DNA of 64,000 nucleotides, from positions 186,001 to 250,000 of the forward strand of contig NZ_BBIQ01000004.1 in assembly GCF_000730565.1 (NCBI RefSeq), read 5' to 3'. This DNA is from Pseudomonas fulva NBRC 16637 = DSM 17717. Lineage in GTDB: Bacteria > Pseudomonadota > Gammaproteobacteria > Pseudomonadales > Pseudomonadaceae. Shown piece after piece: positions 1-8,499 of this stretch. The notes under the pieces are model-generated. The model did not search any database and had not been told where the DNA came from. It was given only the letters and a program-made list of their open reading frames with translations. Within the stretch, counting starts at the first letter, position 1; each line of letters opens with the position of its first letter. The position numbers and the translations under genes are program-made.

Positions 1-171
1 GCGGCAGTCGCAGGCCAGCCATTGATTGGCGTTGCGCACCTTCATCAGCATCTGGTTGGCCTGCAGCAGGCGGGGCCCGGTCAAGCCGCCGGTGGCAAAT
101 TCCACCAGCAGCGCGTCTTCGGCGGGCGTCAGGCTGCGCACCTGGGCGGCGGTCTTGTCGATGATACGCAT
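1..171 (-). CDS. Conserved hypothetical protein, N-terminal part only
   Basis: The reverse strand is open from an ATG at 169-171 to the window edge, giving 57 codons. The protein starts MRIIDKTAAQV, has a Leu/Ala-rich helical stretch and reaches a Cys-x-Cys pair in the last visible residues. That pair might be the beginning of a metal site, but too little is visible to name a family. It lies 58 bp downstream of the aldehyde dehydrogenase stop on the same strand, so the two could be co-transcribed. Function unknown. Confidence 0.5.
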   Translation of the reverse strand, partial: MRIIDKTAAQVRSLTPAEDALLVEFATGGLTGPRLLQANQMLMKVRNANQWLACDCR

Positions 172-229
172 TGAGCGGCTCCGTGCTATGAGCTTCAAGC
201 TTCCAGCAAAGCGGTGCCGCTTTCAACCG

Positions 230-1849
230 TCAGAAGATGTAGTCGGTAGTCAGGAAACTCGACCGTCGATTACGGATGATGTCACTGAACAAGGCCTTGT
301 TGTCGTCCTGGAAGCGCGTGGCCACCAGGGTGCGTATGGAAAAGACCCGCAGGGCATCGTGCACCGACAGGGTGCCCTCGGCGCTGTTTTTGCGGCCATT
401 GAACGGATAGGTGTCCGGGCCTCGCTGGCATTGGGTGTTGATGTTGATGCGACCGACCTGGTTGGCGAAGATGTCGATCAGGCTGCCGACGGTGGCAGGG
501 TCGCTGCCGAACAGGCTCAACTGCTGGCCATAGTCCGAGTCCAGGACGTAGTCGATGACCGTCTGCAGATCGCGGTAGGGGACGATCGGCACGACTGGCC
601 CGAACTGTTCTTCCTGGTACACGCGCATCTGCGCCGACACCGGATACAACAGGGCGGGGTAGAAGAACGAACCCCGGCTGCGGCCCCCGTGCTCGTTGAT
701 CACCCGTGCTCCCTTGGCGGTCGCATCGTGCACCAGGCCGTCGAGGTAATCGATCTTCCCGGGTTCGGGCAGCGGTGTCAGGGCGACGCCTGGCTCCCAG
801 GGCATGCCCGGCTTGAGGGTGGCGAGCTTGCGCGTGAACTTGTCCAGAAATGCATCGGCCACATCTTCATGGACGAACAGAATCTTGAGCGCCGTGCAAC
901 GCTGGCCGTTGAACGACAGGGCGCCCGTCAGAGCCTGGTCGACGGCGTTGTCCAAGTCGACCTGAGGCAACACAATGCCGGGGTTCTTCGCGTCCAGGCC
1001 CAGTGCCGCGCGCAGCCGATGTGGTCGTGGGTGCAGCTTTTTGAGGTCGCTGGCAGCCTTGTGGGTGCCGATGAAGGCGAAGACGTCGATCTTGCCGCTG
1101 GCCATCACTGCGCTGACTGTCTCACGCCCCTTGCCGTAGATGACATTGATGACACCGGGCGGGAAGCTGTCGCGGAAGGCTTCGAGCAGCGGGCGGATCA
1201 GCAAAACGCCGAACTTGGCGGGCTTGAACACCACGGTGTTGCCCATGATCAAGGCCGGTATCAGGGTGGTGAAGGTTTCGTTGAGAGGGTAGTTGTACGG
1301 GCCCATGCACAGCGCCACGCCCAACGGCGCGCGGCGTATCTGGCCCAGGGTGCCCTGTTCGAGTTCGAAGCGGCTGGAGCGTCTGTCCAGGTCCTTGAGG
1401 GCATTGATGGTTTCGGTGATGTAGTCGCAGGTGCGGTCGAATTCCTTTTCCGAATCCGCGAGGTTCTTGCCGATTTCCCACATCAGGAGCTTGACCACGG
1501 CCTGGCGCTGCTCGCGCATGCGTGCCAGGAAGGCCTCCACATGGCCGATGCGCTCTGCCACGCGCATGTTCGGCCATGCACCGCGCCCCTTGTCATAAGC
1601 TTGAACCGCAGCATCCAGTGCGGTCATGGCCGTGTCGGCGTCCAGCAGCGGTGCGTGGCCCAGCACCACCTGTTGCTCCTGGCCGTTGTCCTTTAGCCAA
1701 ATGGGGCTACGGACTGTGGCCAACGGCCCGTCCCAATGGCGCAGTTCACCGCCCACGAGGTAGTCACGTTGTTCAAGGGGAGCCCCCAGTTGCCACGCTG
1801 GAGGTACGTCGGCGGCGTTGGGGTAAAGGTTGTCGAGCAAGGATTCCAT
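230..1849 (-). CDS. GapN-like NADP-dependent glyceraldehyde-3-phosphate (aldehyde) dehydrogenase
   Basis: This is a 539-residue cytoplasmic aldehyde dehydrogenase of the non-phosphorylating GapN-like group. Members oxidise an aldehyde, classically glyceraldehyde-3-phosphate, using NAD(P). The substrate-pocket asparagine lies in the YNYPLNETF segment near residue 185, the cofactor lysine in VFKPAKFG near 209, and the catalytic cysteine is C318 in FNGQRCTA. The usual ELGGK motif with the general-base glutamate reads GLDAKNP here (about 285-290). I chose the ATG at 1847-1849 because GTGAGGTG sits just upstream and the protein then begins as the family does. An in-frame extension to 1942 has no ribosome site. 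The substrate is inferred from family resemblance only. Confidence 0.82.
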   Translation of the reverse strand: MESLLDNLYPNAADVPPAWQLGAPLEQRDYLVGGELRHWDGPLATVRSPIWLKDNGQEQQVVLGHAPLLDADTAMTALDAAVQAYDKGRGAWPNMRVAERIGHVEAFLARMREQRQAVVKLLMWEIGKNLADSEKEFDRTCDYITETINALKDLDRRSSRFELEQGTLGQIRRAPLGVALCMGPYNYPLNETFTTLIPALIMGNTVVFKPAKFGVLLIRPLLEAFRDSFPPGVINVIYGKGRETVSAVMASGKIDVFAFIGTHKAASDLKKLHPRPHRLRAALGLDAKNPGIVLPQVDLDNAVDQALTGALSFNGQRCTALKILFVHEDVADAFLDKFTRKLATLKPGMPWEPGVALTPLPEPGKIDYLDGLVHDATAKGARVINEHGGRSRGSFFYPALLYPVSAQMRVYQEEQFGPVVPIVPYRDLQTVIDYVLDSDYGQQLSLFGSDPATVGSLIDIFANQVGRININTQCQRGPDTYPFNGRKNSAEGTLSVHDALRVFSIRTLVATRFQDDNKALFSDIIRNRRSSFLTTDYIF

Positions 1850-1990
1850 GAAACTGCACCTCACAGTGGCCGGGAAGGGTTTAGCACAGTGAAACGGTTC
1901 AGCGACGAGCATGCGCCTGAGGCGACCAGAATACCAGCGCACAGCAAGCGCTTGAGCAGTGCGCCGGTCGCCCGGCGCCTGATCAGGGTG

Positions 1991-4900
1991 TCACAGCTCG
2001 AGCTCGAACAATCTCTCTGCTGGTTGTTCCAACAGGGCCTGCCGGTCTGGCCCTGCGTTATCGATCACAGACAGCCGTCGCCAGAACTCCCGGCGCGCTC
2101 GTTCGGGGTAGGTGAGGAAAGGATCGTCGTCCAGCAGCGCCCTGAGGTCGCGCCGATATTGCAATGGCAAGCGGCGCCACAGGCTGTATTCATGCGGGCC
2201 TGCAAGTTCGAAGAATTCAGTGTAGTCGCCCTCGTTCACTAACAGATCCACGTCATGAATCTCATTGTACGTTTCGATCTGACTCAGTATCGGCTCTGCC
2301 AGCCAACTGCTTTCCATGGACAGGGTGTCAGCTACGGGAATGGGCAAAGTGAAGTCCTCGGGTAACTGCACGAACTGGTTGTTCGTCAGGTCAACGGCGA
2401 GCGGCTCCGTTAATTGCGCCAACCCCTGTGGCAACTCGGTCAGCGAGCATCCCGACAGGAACAGCGATCTGATGTCGGGATGCAGGCGCAGATCGGGCGC
2501 GACGAGCAGCGGGTTTTCACTCAGATCAAGTACGGCTAGGCCGGGGTATCGTTGCAGGGTAATTTGATCCGTAGGGTCCCAGGTAATCCGGTTGCGGTCC
2601 ACATCCAGCCAGCGCAGGCGCTGACCGAAGGCCAGGCGAGGCAGGTGGTCGAAGCGGCAATCGCTGAGCAGTAACCGCGTGAGGTTCGGGAGTCGCTGGT
2701 GGAAGACCGCAGGCAGTTGGCTGAGTGCGGGGTTGCCGCACAACGTCAGGTGCTCGATGTGATGGAAGTCATCCCTCAGTGGCAAGCTGGCCAAGTCATC
2801 ATGAGTCAGGCCCAGCCCGGAGAGATCGAGGCTGTACAGACAACCGCCGCCATCGAGTACCGTGCACGAAACCCGTCGCCAGGCATTGATGATGGGCTGC
2901 ACGGCAAGGTGGCGTTGATGTGGGCGCTGGGGGTTGGGGGCGGCCCACTGGGCCAGATCACGACGCAAGTTCTCTAGGCGCGCTTGTAGGTCGCGCAAGC
3001 GTTGGGTGGGTGAGCGCATGTCATGCAGGTTGTCCTCGTCTTCCCCTTCATTGAGCCAGTCGGCAAATTCTGCGTCGGTCGCAGTGGGGTAGAGACGCCG
3101 ATAGGCCGCGCTCAACGAGGTGGTCTGGCGTGGCGCTGCCGGCAGCGGTTCGAGCGGCTTTCCACCCCGCAACCAACCCCGTGTTACCAGGCGTTGGCTG
3201 CGTTGCCCATAGAGCCTGGGGGCGAGCGTGGCGCGGTTTGCCCTGACCCAGGTCATCACCCGACGGCGAAGGTGGACGCCGTCAGGGTGCTCGATACCCA
3301 GCAGGTCGCGACGGGCGCGGGGCAGTGCCTGTTCGATGGCGCGGCAAAGATCGATACTCACCACGCCGGGCGCAGGACGCTCTCCCAAGAAAGCTTCATA
3401 GCCTTGGCTTGATTTGATCACACGAATGAGCTGACCTGTGCCGGTATGAGCGAGGGTGGGACCGTCAGGGTTGCCGGCACGCAGTTCCAGACGTATGTCA
3501 GCTTGCCAGTCCGACATGGCCTCCAGTGCGCTGAATAGCAGGCGCTCGGTCTCAGCGTTGGCGAGCGCCGGCTGCACCAGGCCCTCCAGCGCCCGAACCA
3601 GAGGTAACTCGCTATGCACCTGTTCTACCGATTGTCGAATCCTGGCAGGCAGTGTTCCTTCTTGCTCCCAGGTCAACGCTTGGGCGGCCTCCAGCCGGCC
3701 CAGCAGTTGCCTGGCCAAAGGCGGCGTGAGACGCGGGTAGGTGGTAAGCAAGCGGTCCACGCCGGGATCGTGCGGCATGCTTGGGCTGTAGCGCTGCTCG
3801 AACCACTGCGGCGCGCCTTGTACATCCATCGAAGGGCGTTCGGCGATTATGCGCAGACGCTGTAGAACGTCCAACAGCAGCGGCGGCGCCGGTTGCCCGC
3901 GAAGGTGCAGGTCTCGCAGGTTGTCGGCGTCGATGCCAGTCACATCGCACGCTTGCTGGATTTGCTCAGCTGTAAAGGCCTCGAACGGCTCACCCAGGCG
4001 CTCTACCAGCGTTACCAGCGGCCACTCGCCTAGCGGCTCGTGCTGGGCGCGCCAAGCGCCTTCACCGTTGTGCTCAAGGGGGGGCTGCCAGGCATCTGGC
4101 CGCTCGGGGTGAACAATTTGCCAGCGCGACAGTGAAGGGTCCAGCCGTTGCTCATAGAGGTGTCCGTCCATCTTGATGAAGTATCGGCCATCATGCAGAT
4201 ACTGGCCCTGCGCATTGGGCCGCAACTGCGTTGGCAGCACTTCCTTGGAACGGTAAGGGGCCAAGTCCTGGTTCCAGAGCCTGAATGTGCCGTCGCTGCC
4301 GCGCACCTCTTGCAGCGTCGTACCGGACAGTTTGCCGAACAATCGTGGCAACGCGTGTCCGGCTGCGGCGAAACCGCCCAGCAAAGCAAGGTTTATCCCA
4401 ACCGACTCGATGTGCTCGAGCGCCAGGTGACGATCCCCGGCTTCCCAGGCTTCATACCCTTCGAAAGCTTCGCCCAGGAGCTGGCAGGCAGTGACGGCCA
4501 ACATGAAAGTGCCCACCCCAGGTACGAAAAAGCTGGCGATGTTGAGCAGGTCCCAGCCGCGACTTTCCCACGTCGCCAGACGTTGGGCTCTGGCGCTGGC
4601 GTCGAACTGTGCAGTAGGAACGGCGAGCAAACTGGCTTCGTGCTGCAAACGTGTCCAGTGCCGGACGTAGCAGTCGCTGAACGGGTCTCCCTCGATGGGC
4701 TGACGAGCCGGGCGCAGGTCTGCGTCCAAGGCACGCTCCCAGGGTTTGTCGGCCGGAGTGTTGCCAGCCGCGTCGAGGTTTTGCTGCAACAGATCGAAGA
4801 AATGTTCGCGTTGATCTTGGGCTACATACCCTGTGAACGCTTCACGTGCTGCAGGCTCGAGCAACAGGATGGCCAGCGCTTCATGCACGGCTGCCAGGTC

Positions 4901-5800
4901 CTTGCAGCTGCGCAATGCAGGCTCGTGGTTGGGCAGGTACACGCCTAGGCCGTTCTGCCCCAGGTCGATCAGCATGACTTCGTAAAGATCGGTCCCGAAC
5001 AAGCTCAGCCGCCAGCACGTCAAAGGCTCTCCCTGCAGCAGGCGGTCAAGGTCATCGCGAGCGCTGCCGCTGATCAAGTGCCTGAGCACAGCCAAGTCTG
5101 CCGCCATCTGCAGACGCGCTTTGAACACCTGCAACATGTGCGCTTTTACGGCCGGGCTGTCGAAATAGCCTTGAAGATGACCATGGTAGGCACTTCCCAA
5201 ATCAAGCGCTCGCGTCAGGGTGGCGAAAGCGGCCGGCGTGAGGGGCAAGGGTGTTACTTGGTAACGCTCCGAGTCGATGGGAAATTGTGCAGCCGGCTCT
5301 TGCATACCAATCGGCGCCGTGCCCGTCACCGTGATGGGCGTTATGTGAATATCCTTGCTCAGGGCGATTGCACTCTGGGAAGAGAACACTTCATCCTCCG
5401 CAAAGTTCTGCAATGCAGCCCTTACGATGTTTTCCCGTTGGTGGCTAAACACATAGCGCAGGCCGACCCATCGCCAAGTTTGCTCGACGCGCAGCAACTC
5501 GCAGGCGTTGACGTCCACATCTAACCCCTGACGCTGCAAGCACTGCTGTAGTGCACGTTCGGCGAGTTCTGCCACTTGCTCAAGGCCGCGCATCGCCCGA
5601 CCTAGCGCTGCCTGCGCGCTGATCAATCTTCGATGACTGGCGGCAACGGTTTCCCTCAGATCCGGAGGGGCATTGCAGAACCAGTCTTGCGTTTGCCAAG
5701 TGGGGTGTTGAGTGTGCTTGAGGGCCTGCCATTGGTGCGCGGTGGCCCGTGCAGCCCAATGAGGCAAAGTCACAGGTGAAACTGAGTTGCTTTCAGACAT
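1991..5800 (-). CDS. Large leucine-rich-repeat toxin/effector-like protein (dermonecrotic-toxin-like N-terminus, incomplete NEL-like C-terminus)
   Basis: This is a 1269-residue protein without a classical signal peptide. The long N-terminal part (about 1-700) resembles the DUF6543/dermonecrotic-toxin-like region of large Pseudomonas effector candidates. A hydrophobic patch near 420-480 (FFVPGVGTFML, LALLGGFAAAG) could insert in membranes. Leucine-rich repeats run from about 988 to 1150 (for example LAVLDLSENPL, LFLSGCSLTELP). Relatives usually continue into a NEL-type E3 ubiquitin ligase domain of about 300 residues. Here only about 119 residues follow the repeats, and they contain no cysteine. 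AAGGAG lies 10 nt before the ATG at 5798-5800. No secretion or immunity gene is adjacent. Effector function is inference. Confidence 0.75.
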   Translation of the reverse strand: MSESNSVSPVTLPHWAARATAHQWQALKHTQHPTWQTQDWFCNAPPDLRETVAASHRRLISAQAALGRAMRGLEQVAELAERALQQCLQRQGLDVDVNACELLRVEQTWRWVGLRYVFSHQRENIVRAALQNFAEDEVFSSQSAIALSKDIHITPITVTGTAPIGMQEPAAQFPIDSERYQVTPLPLTPAAFATLTRALDLGSAYHGHLQGYFDSPAVKAHMLQVFKARLQMAADLAVLRHLISGSARDDLDRLLQGEPLTCWRLSLFGTDLYEVMLIDLGQNGLGVYLPNHEPALRSCKDLAAVHEALAILLLEPAAREAFTGYVAQDQREHFFDLLQQNLDAAGNTPADKPWERALDADLRPARQPIEGDPFSDCYVRHWTRLQHEASLLAVPTAQFDASARAQRLATWESRGWDLLNIASFFVPGVGTFMLAVTACQLLGEAFEGYEAWEAGDRHLALEHIESVGINLALLGGFAAAGHALPRLFGKLSGTTLQEVRGSDGTFRLWNQDLAPYRSKEVLPTQLRPNAQGQYLHDGRYFIKMDGHLYEQRLDPSLSRWQIVHPERPDAWQPPLEHNGEGAWRAQHEPLGEWPLVTLVERLGEPFEAFTAEQIQQACDVTGIDADNLRDLHLRGQPAPPLLLDVLQRLRIIAERPSMDVQGAPQWFEQRYSPSMPHDPGVDRLLTTYPRLTPPLARQLLGRLEAAQALTWEQEGTLPARIRQSVEQVHSELPLVRALEGLVQPALANAETERLLFSALEAMSDWQADIRLELRAGNPDGPTLAHTGTGQLIRVIKSSQGYEAFLGERPAPGVVSIDLCRAIEQALPRARRDLLGIEHPDGVHLRRRVMTWVRANRATLAPRLYGQRSQRLVTRGWLRGGKPLEPLPAAPRQTTSLSAAYRRLYPTATDAEFADWLNEGEDEDNLHDMRSPTQRLRDLQARLENLRRDLAQWAAPNPQRPHQRHLAVQPIINAWRRVSCTVLDGGGCLYSLDLSGLGLTHDDLASLPLRDDFHHIEHLTLCGNPALSQLPAVFHQRLPNLTRLLLSDCRFDHLPRLAFGQRLRWLDVDRNRITWDPTDQITLQRYPGLAVLDLSENPLLVAPDLRLHPDIRSLFLSGCSLTELPQGLAQLTEPLAVDLTNNQFVQLPEDFTLPIPVADTLSMESSWLAEPILSQIETYNEIHDVDLLVNEGDYTEFFELAGPHEYSLWRRLPLQYRRDLRALLDDDPFLTYPERARREFWRRLSVIDNAGPDRQALLEQPAERLFELEL

Positions 5801-5861
5801 GTGGTGCGAGCTCCTTGTATTGAGGCGCTATCACACGTCATGGGTGACTGATGCGGTGGTG

Positions 5862-5937
5862 CTGGGTTATTACCCAGGCGCTATGACTCATAGCCTGGCC
5901 CAATCGAGGCCAGGCGGCGCCGTGGATTATTGGCGCC
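5862..5937. repeat. Chain of four overlapping or abutting inverted repeats in a divergent intergenic region
   Basis: Between the toxin-like gene (start 5800, reverse) and the acetyltransferase gene (start 6073, forward) there are four hairpin-forming repeats. They are CTGGGT/ACCCAG (5862-5867 with 5872-5877), CCAGGcgCTATG/CATAGCCTGG (5874-5885 with 5889-5898), GCCTGGCC/GGCCAGGC (5893-5900 with 5908-5915) and GGCGCC/GGCGCC (5916-5921 with 5932-5937). Neighbouring arms share bases, so the second and third hairpins exclude each other. The following 135 bp to 6072 are AT-rich and probably hold the promoters. The role is unknown. Confidence 0.6.
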
Positions 5938-6072
5938 ATAAAACATATGGCCTTTATATCGGCTCGCTACTTGCCAAACACTTTGGCAGCACCTTAAATT
6001 GTTACTGAATATGAATCTTAAAGTAATGCAATGCTCAATTAATCAATAGGTTAGTCGTGCCTGGCATTTTAT

Positions 6073-7266
6073 ATGTCTGCAAGAACGCAAAACTTTCAGT
6101 GGACGTTGAACCTGATGAAACAGACGCTCTCGGCAGTGGCTCGTCGCTCACTGTCACCTTCTCAGCGCTATCGGTTAAGGCATTTGGCAAGCCAGGCGCG
6201 TGAGCTTGCCGCCCGTGCTTGTGTATGGCGTTGGGAAATCAGTCGGTTTCGCCTGCAACACGAAAGTGCCCATGACATCCTTTACGTGGGCCGCAAACAG
6301 CAACGCGACATGGCGAAGTTGCTGATGACCGGACTGGCCAGCCCCCCCTCTGCAATGATCAGCCCTGCTGAACCCACCACGCGACGACCTGTGGTGATGG
6401 TCAGCGAAGTGCCCACAGCAGGCGCGCTGACGGTGCCTCACTATGTGAGTGCCGTCGTGCCATTGGGGCGCCCCCTTGAGGACATCACCGCGCGCTATGA
6501 CAGCGAGTTGCGCCGCAGCATTCGCAAACACCGGCCCCTTTATCACATGCGCCAGGCGCTGTCTGACGAAGACATCGAGTCCGCGGACCGGGAGTTTCTG
6601 CGCCCTTATGCCACAGCCCGCAAGGGTCTTCTTGCGTCGCAGATACCGACCGATGAAGTCTTCAGAATCGCCAGGCAGGTCGGCAGGCTCGACCTCATCG
6701 TCCAGGATGATCAAGTGATCGGTTGTCACCTGGGTTGTGAAGTGGTTCGCGCCGGCAAGCGCTACTGGAGCACGGTGCGTTTCGGCTATTGCGAAGCCGT
6801 GTTCTCCGATGCCAAGCGCCTGCGTGAAGTCAACTCGATTACAACTTACATGGCGATGGAGTGGGCGCTTGGGCAGGGCTTCGATTACTACGACATCGGC
6901 CTGTGTCTGGCGCGGCCTGACGACGGGCTGTTGAAATGGAAGCGCCGCAGAGGCGGCGACATCGACTCGCTGGGCAACCACGCCCACCTCTTCGTACGCC
7001 TGCCTAAATCCGGTATCGCTCATTTTCTCTGGGAGACACCCCTGTTCGCCGTCGAAGGTGACAAGCTGACGCTGCACCTCGGCGTGCCTGACGGTGCGAG
7101 CGAACAGGCGCTGGCCAGTCGTTATCACGAAATGGTCTTCGGCGGGCTCAGCAAGATCTACTTGTACGGGGCCACGGGAGCGGGCGATCAGCTGATCGCG
7201 GCGCTCAGGCAGCGTTATGCAGGCCTGCCATCAGCGCCGGCGATGGAGATCATCACCTGTACCTGA
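6073..7266 (+). CDS. GNAT/FemAB-fold acyltransferase-like protein (BioF2-like)
   Basis: This is a 397-residue protein with an acetyltransferase-type fold in its second half. Residues about 150-300 hold an R-rich helix (SELRRSIRKH), the core strand VIGCHLGCEV and a YYDIGLCLARPDDGLLKWKRR segment like those of BioF2/FemAB-type acyltransferases. The first about 60 residues are basic and have no clear signal. A GT61-type glycosyltransferase follows after 66 nt on the same strand, which suggests joint modification of a surface glycan or glycolipid. The chosen ATG has no obvious ribosome site, and an ATG at 6115 is an alternative. Substrate unknown. Confidence 0.62.
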   Translation: MSARTQNFQWTLNLMKQTLSAVARRSLSPSQRYRLRHLASQARELAARACVWRWEISRFRLQHESAHDILYVGRKQQRDMAKLLMTGLASPPSAMISPAEPTTRRPVVMVSEVPTAGALTVPHYVSAVVPLGRPLEDITARYDSELRRSIRKHRPLYHMRQALSDEDIESADREFLRPYATARKGLLASQIPTDEVFRIARQVGRLDLIVQDDQVIGCHLGCEVVRAGKRYWSTVRFGYCEAVFSDAKRLREVNSITTYMAMEWALGQGFDYYDIGLCLARPDDGLLKWKRRRGGDIDSLGNHAHLFVRLPKSGIAHFLWETPLFAVEGDKLTLHLGVPDGASEQALASRYHEMVFGGLSKIYLYGATGAGDQLIAALRQRYAGLPSAPAMEIITCT

Positions 7267-7332
7267 GTGCGGTCCAGGCAACGCATGGGCCAGGCGGCCA
7301 CCTTAATCGACAGTTTTGCGGGGAGACGTTCA

Positions 7333-8463
7333 ATGGCAGGTGATAGCTTGCAGCCCAGCACTTTGCCCGCGGCCCTGTCGTCGCGCTCATGGACCCTGGC
7401 CGCTTATCAGTACATGGTGCGCAAGCGCCTGCTCAGGCAGCCCTCGCCAGACATCAGGAGCATTGCCGAGCGTTCGTGGGACATTGCGCCGGGCGAGATG
7501 TCCATAACCCCGCCCGCGATATTCTTGCCAGGCCAGCTCGAACGCGTCACAGGCTGGGAAGGCAAGCGGTTCTATCCCTTCGTGCACCCGCGCTCGACCA
7601 TGGAGGGCGGCATCCGCACCGCGCATGGGTCGACCCGCGGCTACCTGTGCAGGGACGTGTGGTTGATCGACGGCGCGTTGTACAAGGGCAGGGCAGCGCA
7701 GTGGCTGTCGCACAGGCACAGCGCGTTCCCCCCCCTGAGCGTTGAGCATGAAATCGACCGCGGGGCCATCTACTGCACCCATAACGGCAATGCATGGTTT
7801 GGCACCTGGTTGATGGAGGACTGCCCGACCTATGCACTGGCCTGCAACGAGGGCATGCCCGTCACTACCGCGCCCTCTGCAAAGTACCCAATCTTCACCC
7901 AGGCCCCTGCCTATGAAGCATGGCTTGGCATGCAGCCGCATCGCCTGCGCACGGCGTTCTTTCGCGAACTGGTGCTGTTCGACGACCAGAGCAACAACCG
8001 CGACCGCCACGCCCGCTATCGGGCCATGGGGGACAAGCTTCGGGCGCATGTGGCCCATTGTTCGCACCCGGGTGTATTTCTGCTGCGCGGAGGCGACGGT
8101 GATCTGCGCTTGCTGCGCAACGAACTGGCACTGGCTGAGCACTTGCGCGTCACCCGTGGGTTCCGCGTGGTCGATCCGTTGAAAAGCGACGTGCCTTCGA
8201 TCGTCGCAGCCTGCGCCGGGGCGCATGTAGTCATAGGGGTGGAAGGTAGCCAACTGGTTCACGGTGTGAACGTGCTGGAGGCGGGCGGGTGTCTGCTGAC
8301 CCTCCAGCCCCCGAACCGCTTCGTCAGCTACTACAAATACCTCACCGACCGCGACCATCAGCATTTCGGGTTCGTGGTTGGCGTGCCCGACGGGGACGGC
8401 TTTCGTATCGACATCCAGGAGGTAGAGCGAACGCTGGACCTGTTTCCCTCTCCGGCGGTGTAG
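7333..8463 (+). CDS. GT61-family (DUF563) glycosyltransferase
   Basis: This 376-residue cytoplasmic protein resembles DUF563/GT61 glycosyltransferases, which act in capsule or other polysaccharide synthesis and, in eukaryotes, in xylan and N-glycan decoration. The C-terminal half has the family pattern: FFRELVLFDDQ, a regulated arginine-rich segment (NNRDRHARYR), FLLRGGDGDLR, then VVIGVEGSQLVHGVNVLEAG and a closing QPPNRF stretch. I chose the ATG at 7333 because GGGGAG lies 7 nt upstream; a GTG at 7267 directly after the preceding stop is less likely. It probably forms an operon with the acyltransferase-like gene. The acceptor and the sugar are unknown. Confidence 0.72.
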   Translation: MAGDSLQPSTLPAALSSRSWTLAAYQYMVRKRLLRQPSPDIRSIAERSWDIAPGEMSITPPAIFLPGQLERVTGWEGKRFYPFVHPRSTMEGGIRTAHGSTRGYLCRDVWLIDGALYKGRAAQWLSHRHSAFPPLSVEHEIDRGAIYCTHNGNAWFGTWLMEDCPTYALACNEGMPVTTAPSAKYPIFTQAPAYEAWLGMQPHRLRTAFFRELVLFDDQSNNRDRHARYRAMGDKLRAHVAHCSHPGVFLLRGGDGDLRLLRNELALAEHLRVTRGFRVVDPLKSDVPSIVAACAGAHVVIGVEGSQLVHGVNVLEAGGCLLTLQPPNRFVSYYKYLTDRDHQHFGFVVGVPDGDGFRIDIQEVERTLDLFPSPAV

Positions 8464-8499
8464 TATCGGCCGATTGCATGGGAAGGGGATAAGGCGGCG

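Noticed and set aside
26..1696. A 556-codon open frame on the forward strand opposite the aldehyde dehydrogenase gene
   Set aside because: It is a by-product of high GC third positions. The opposite strand encodes a clear ALDH with motifs and a ribosome site, while this frame gives no recognisable protein.
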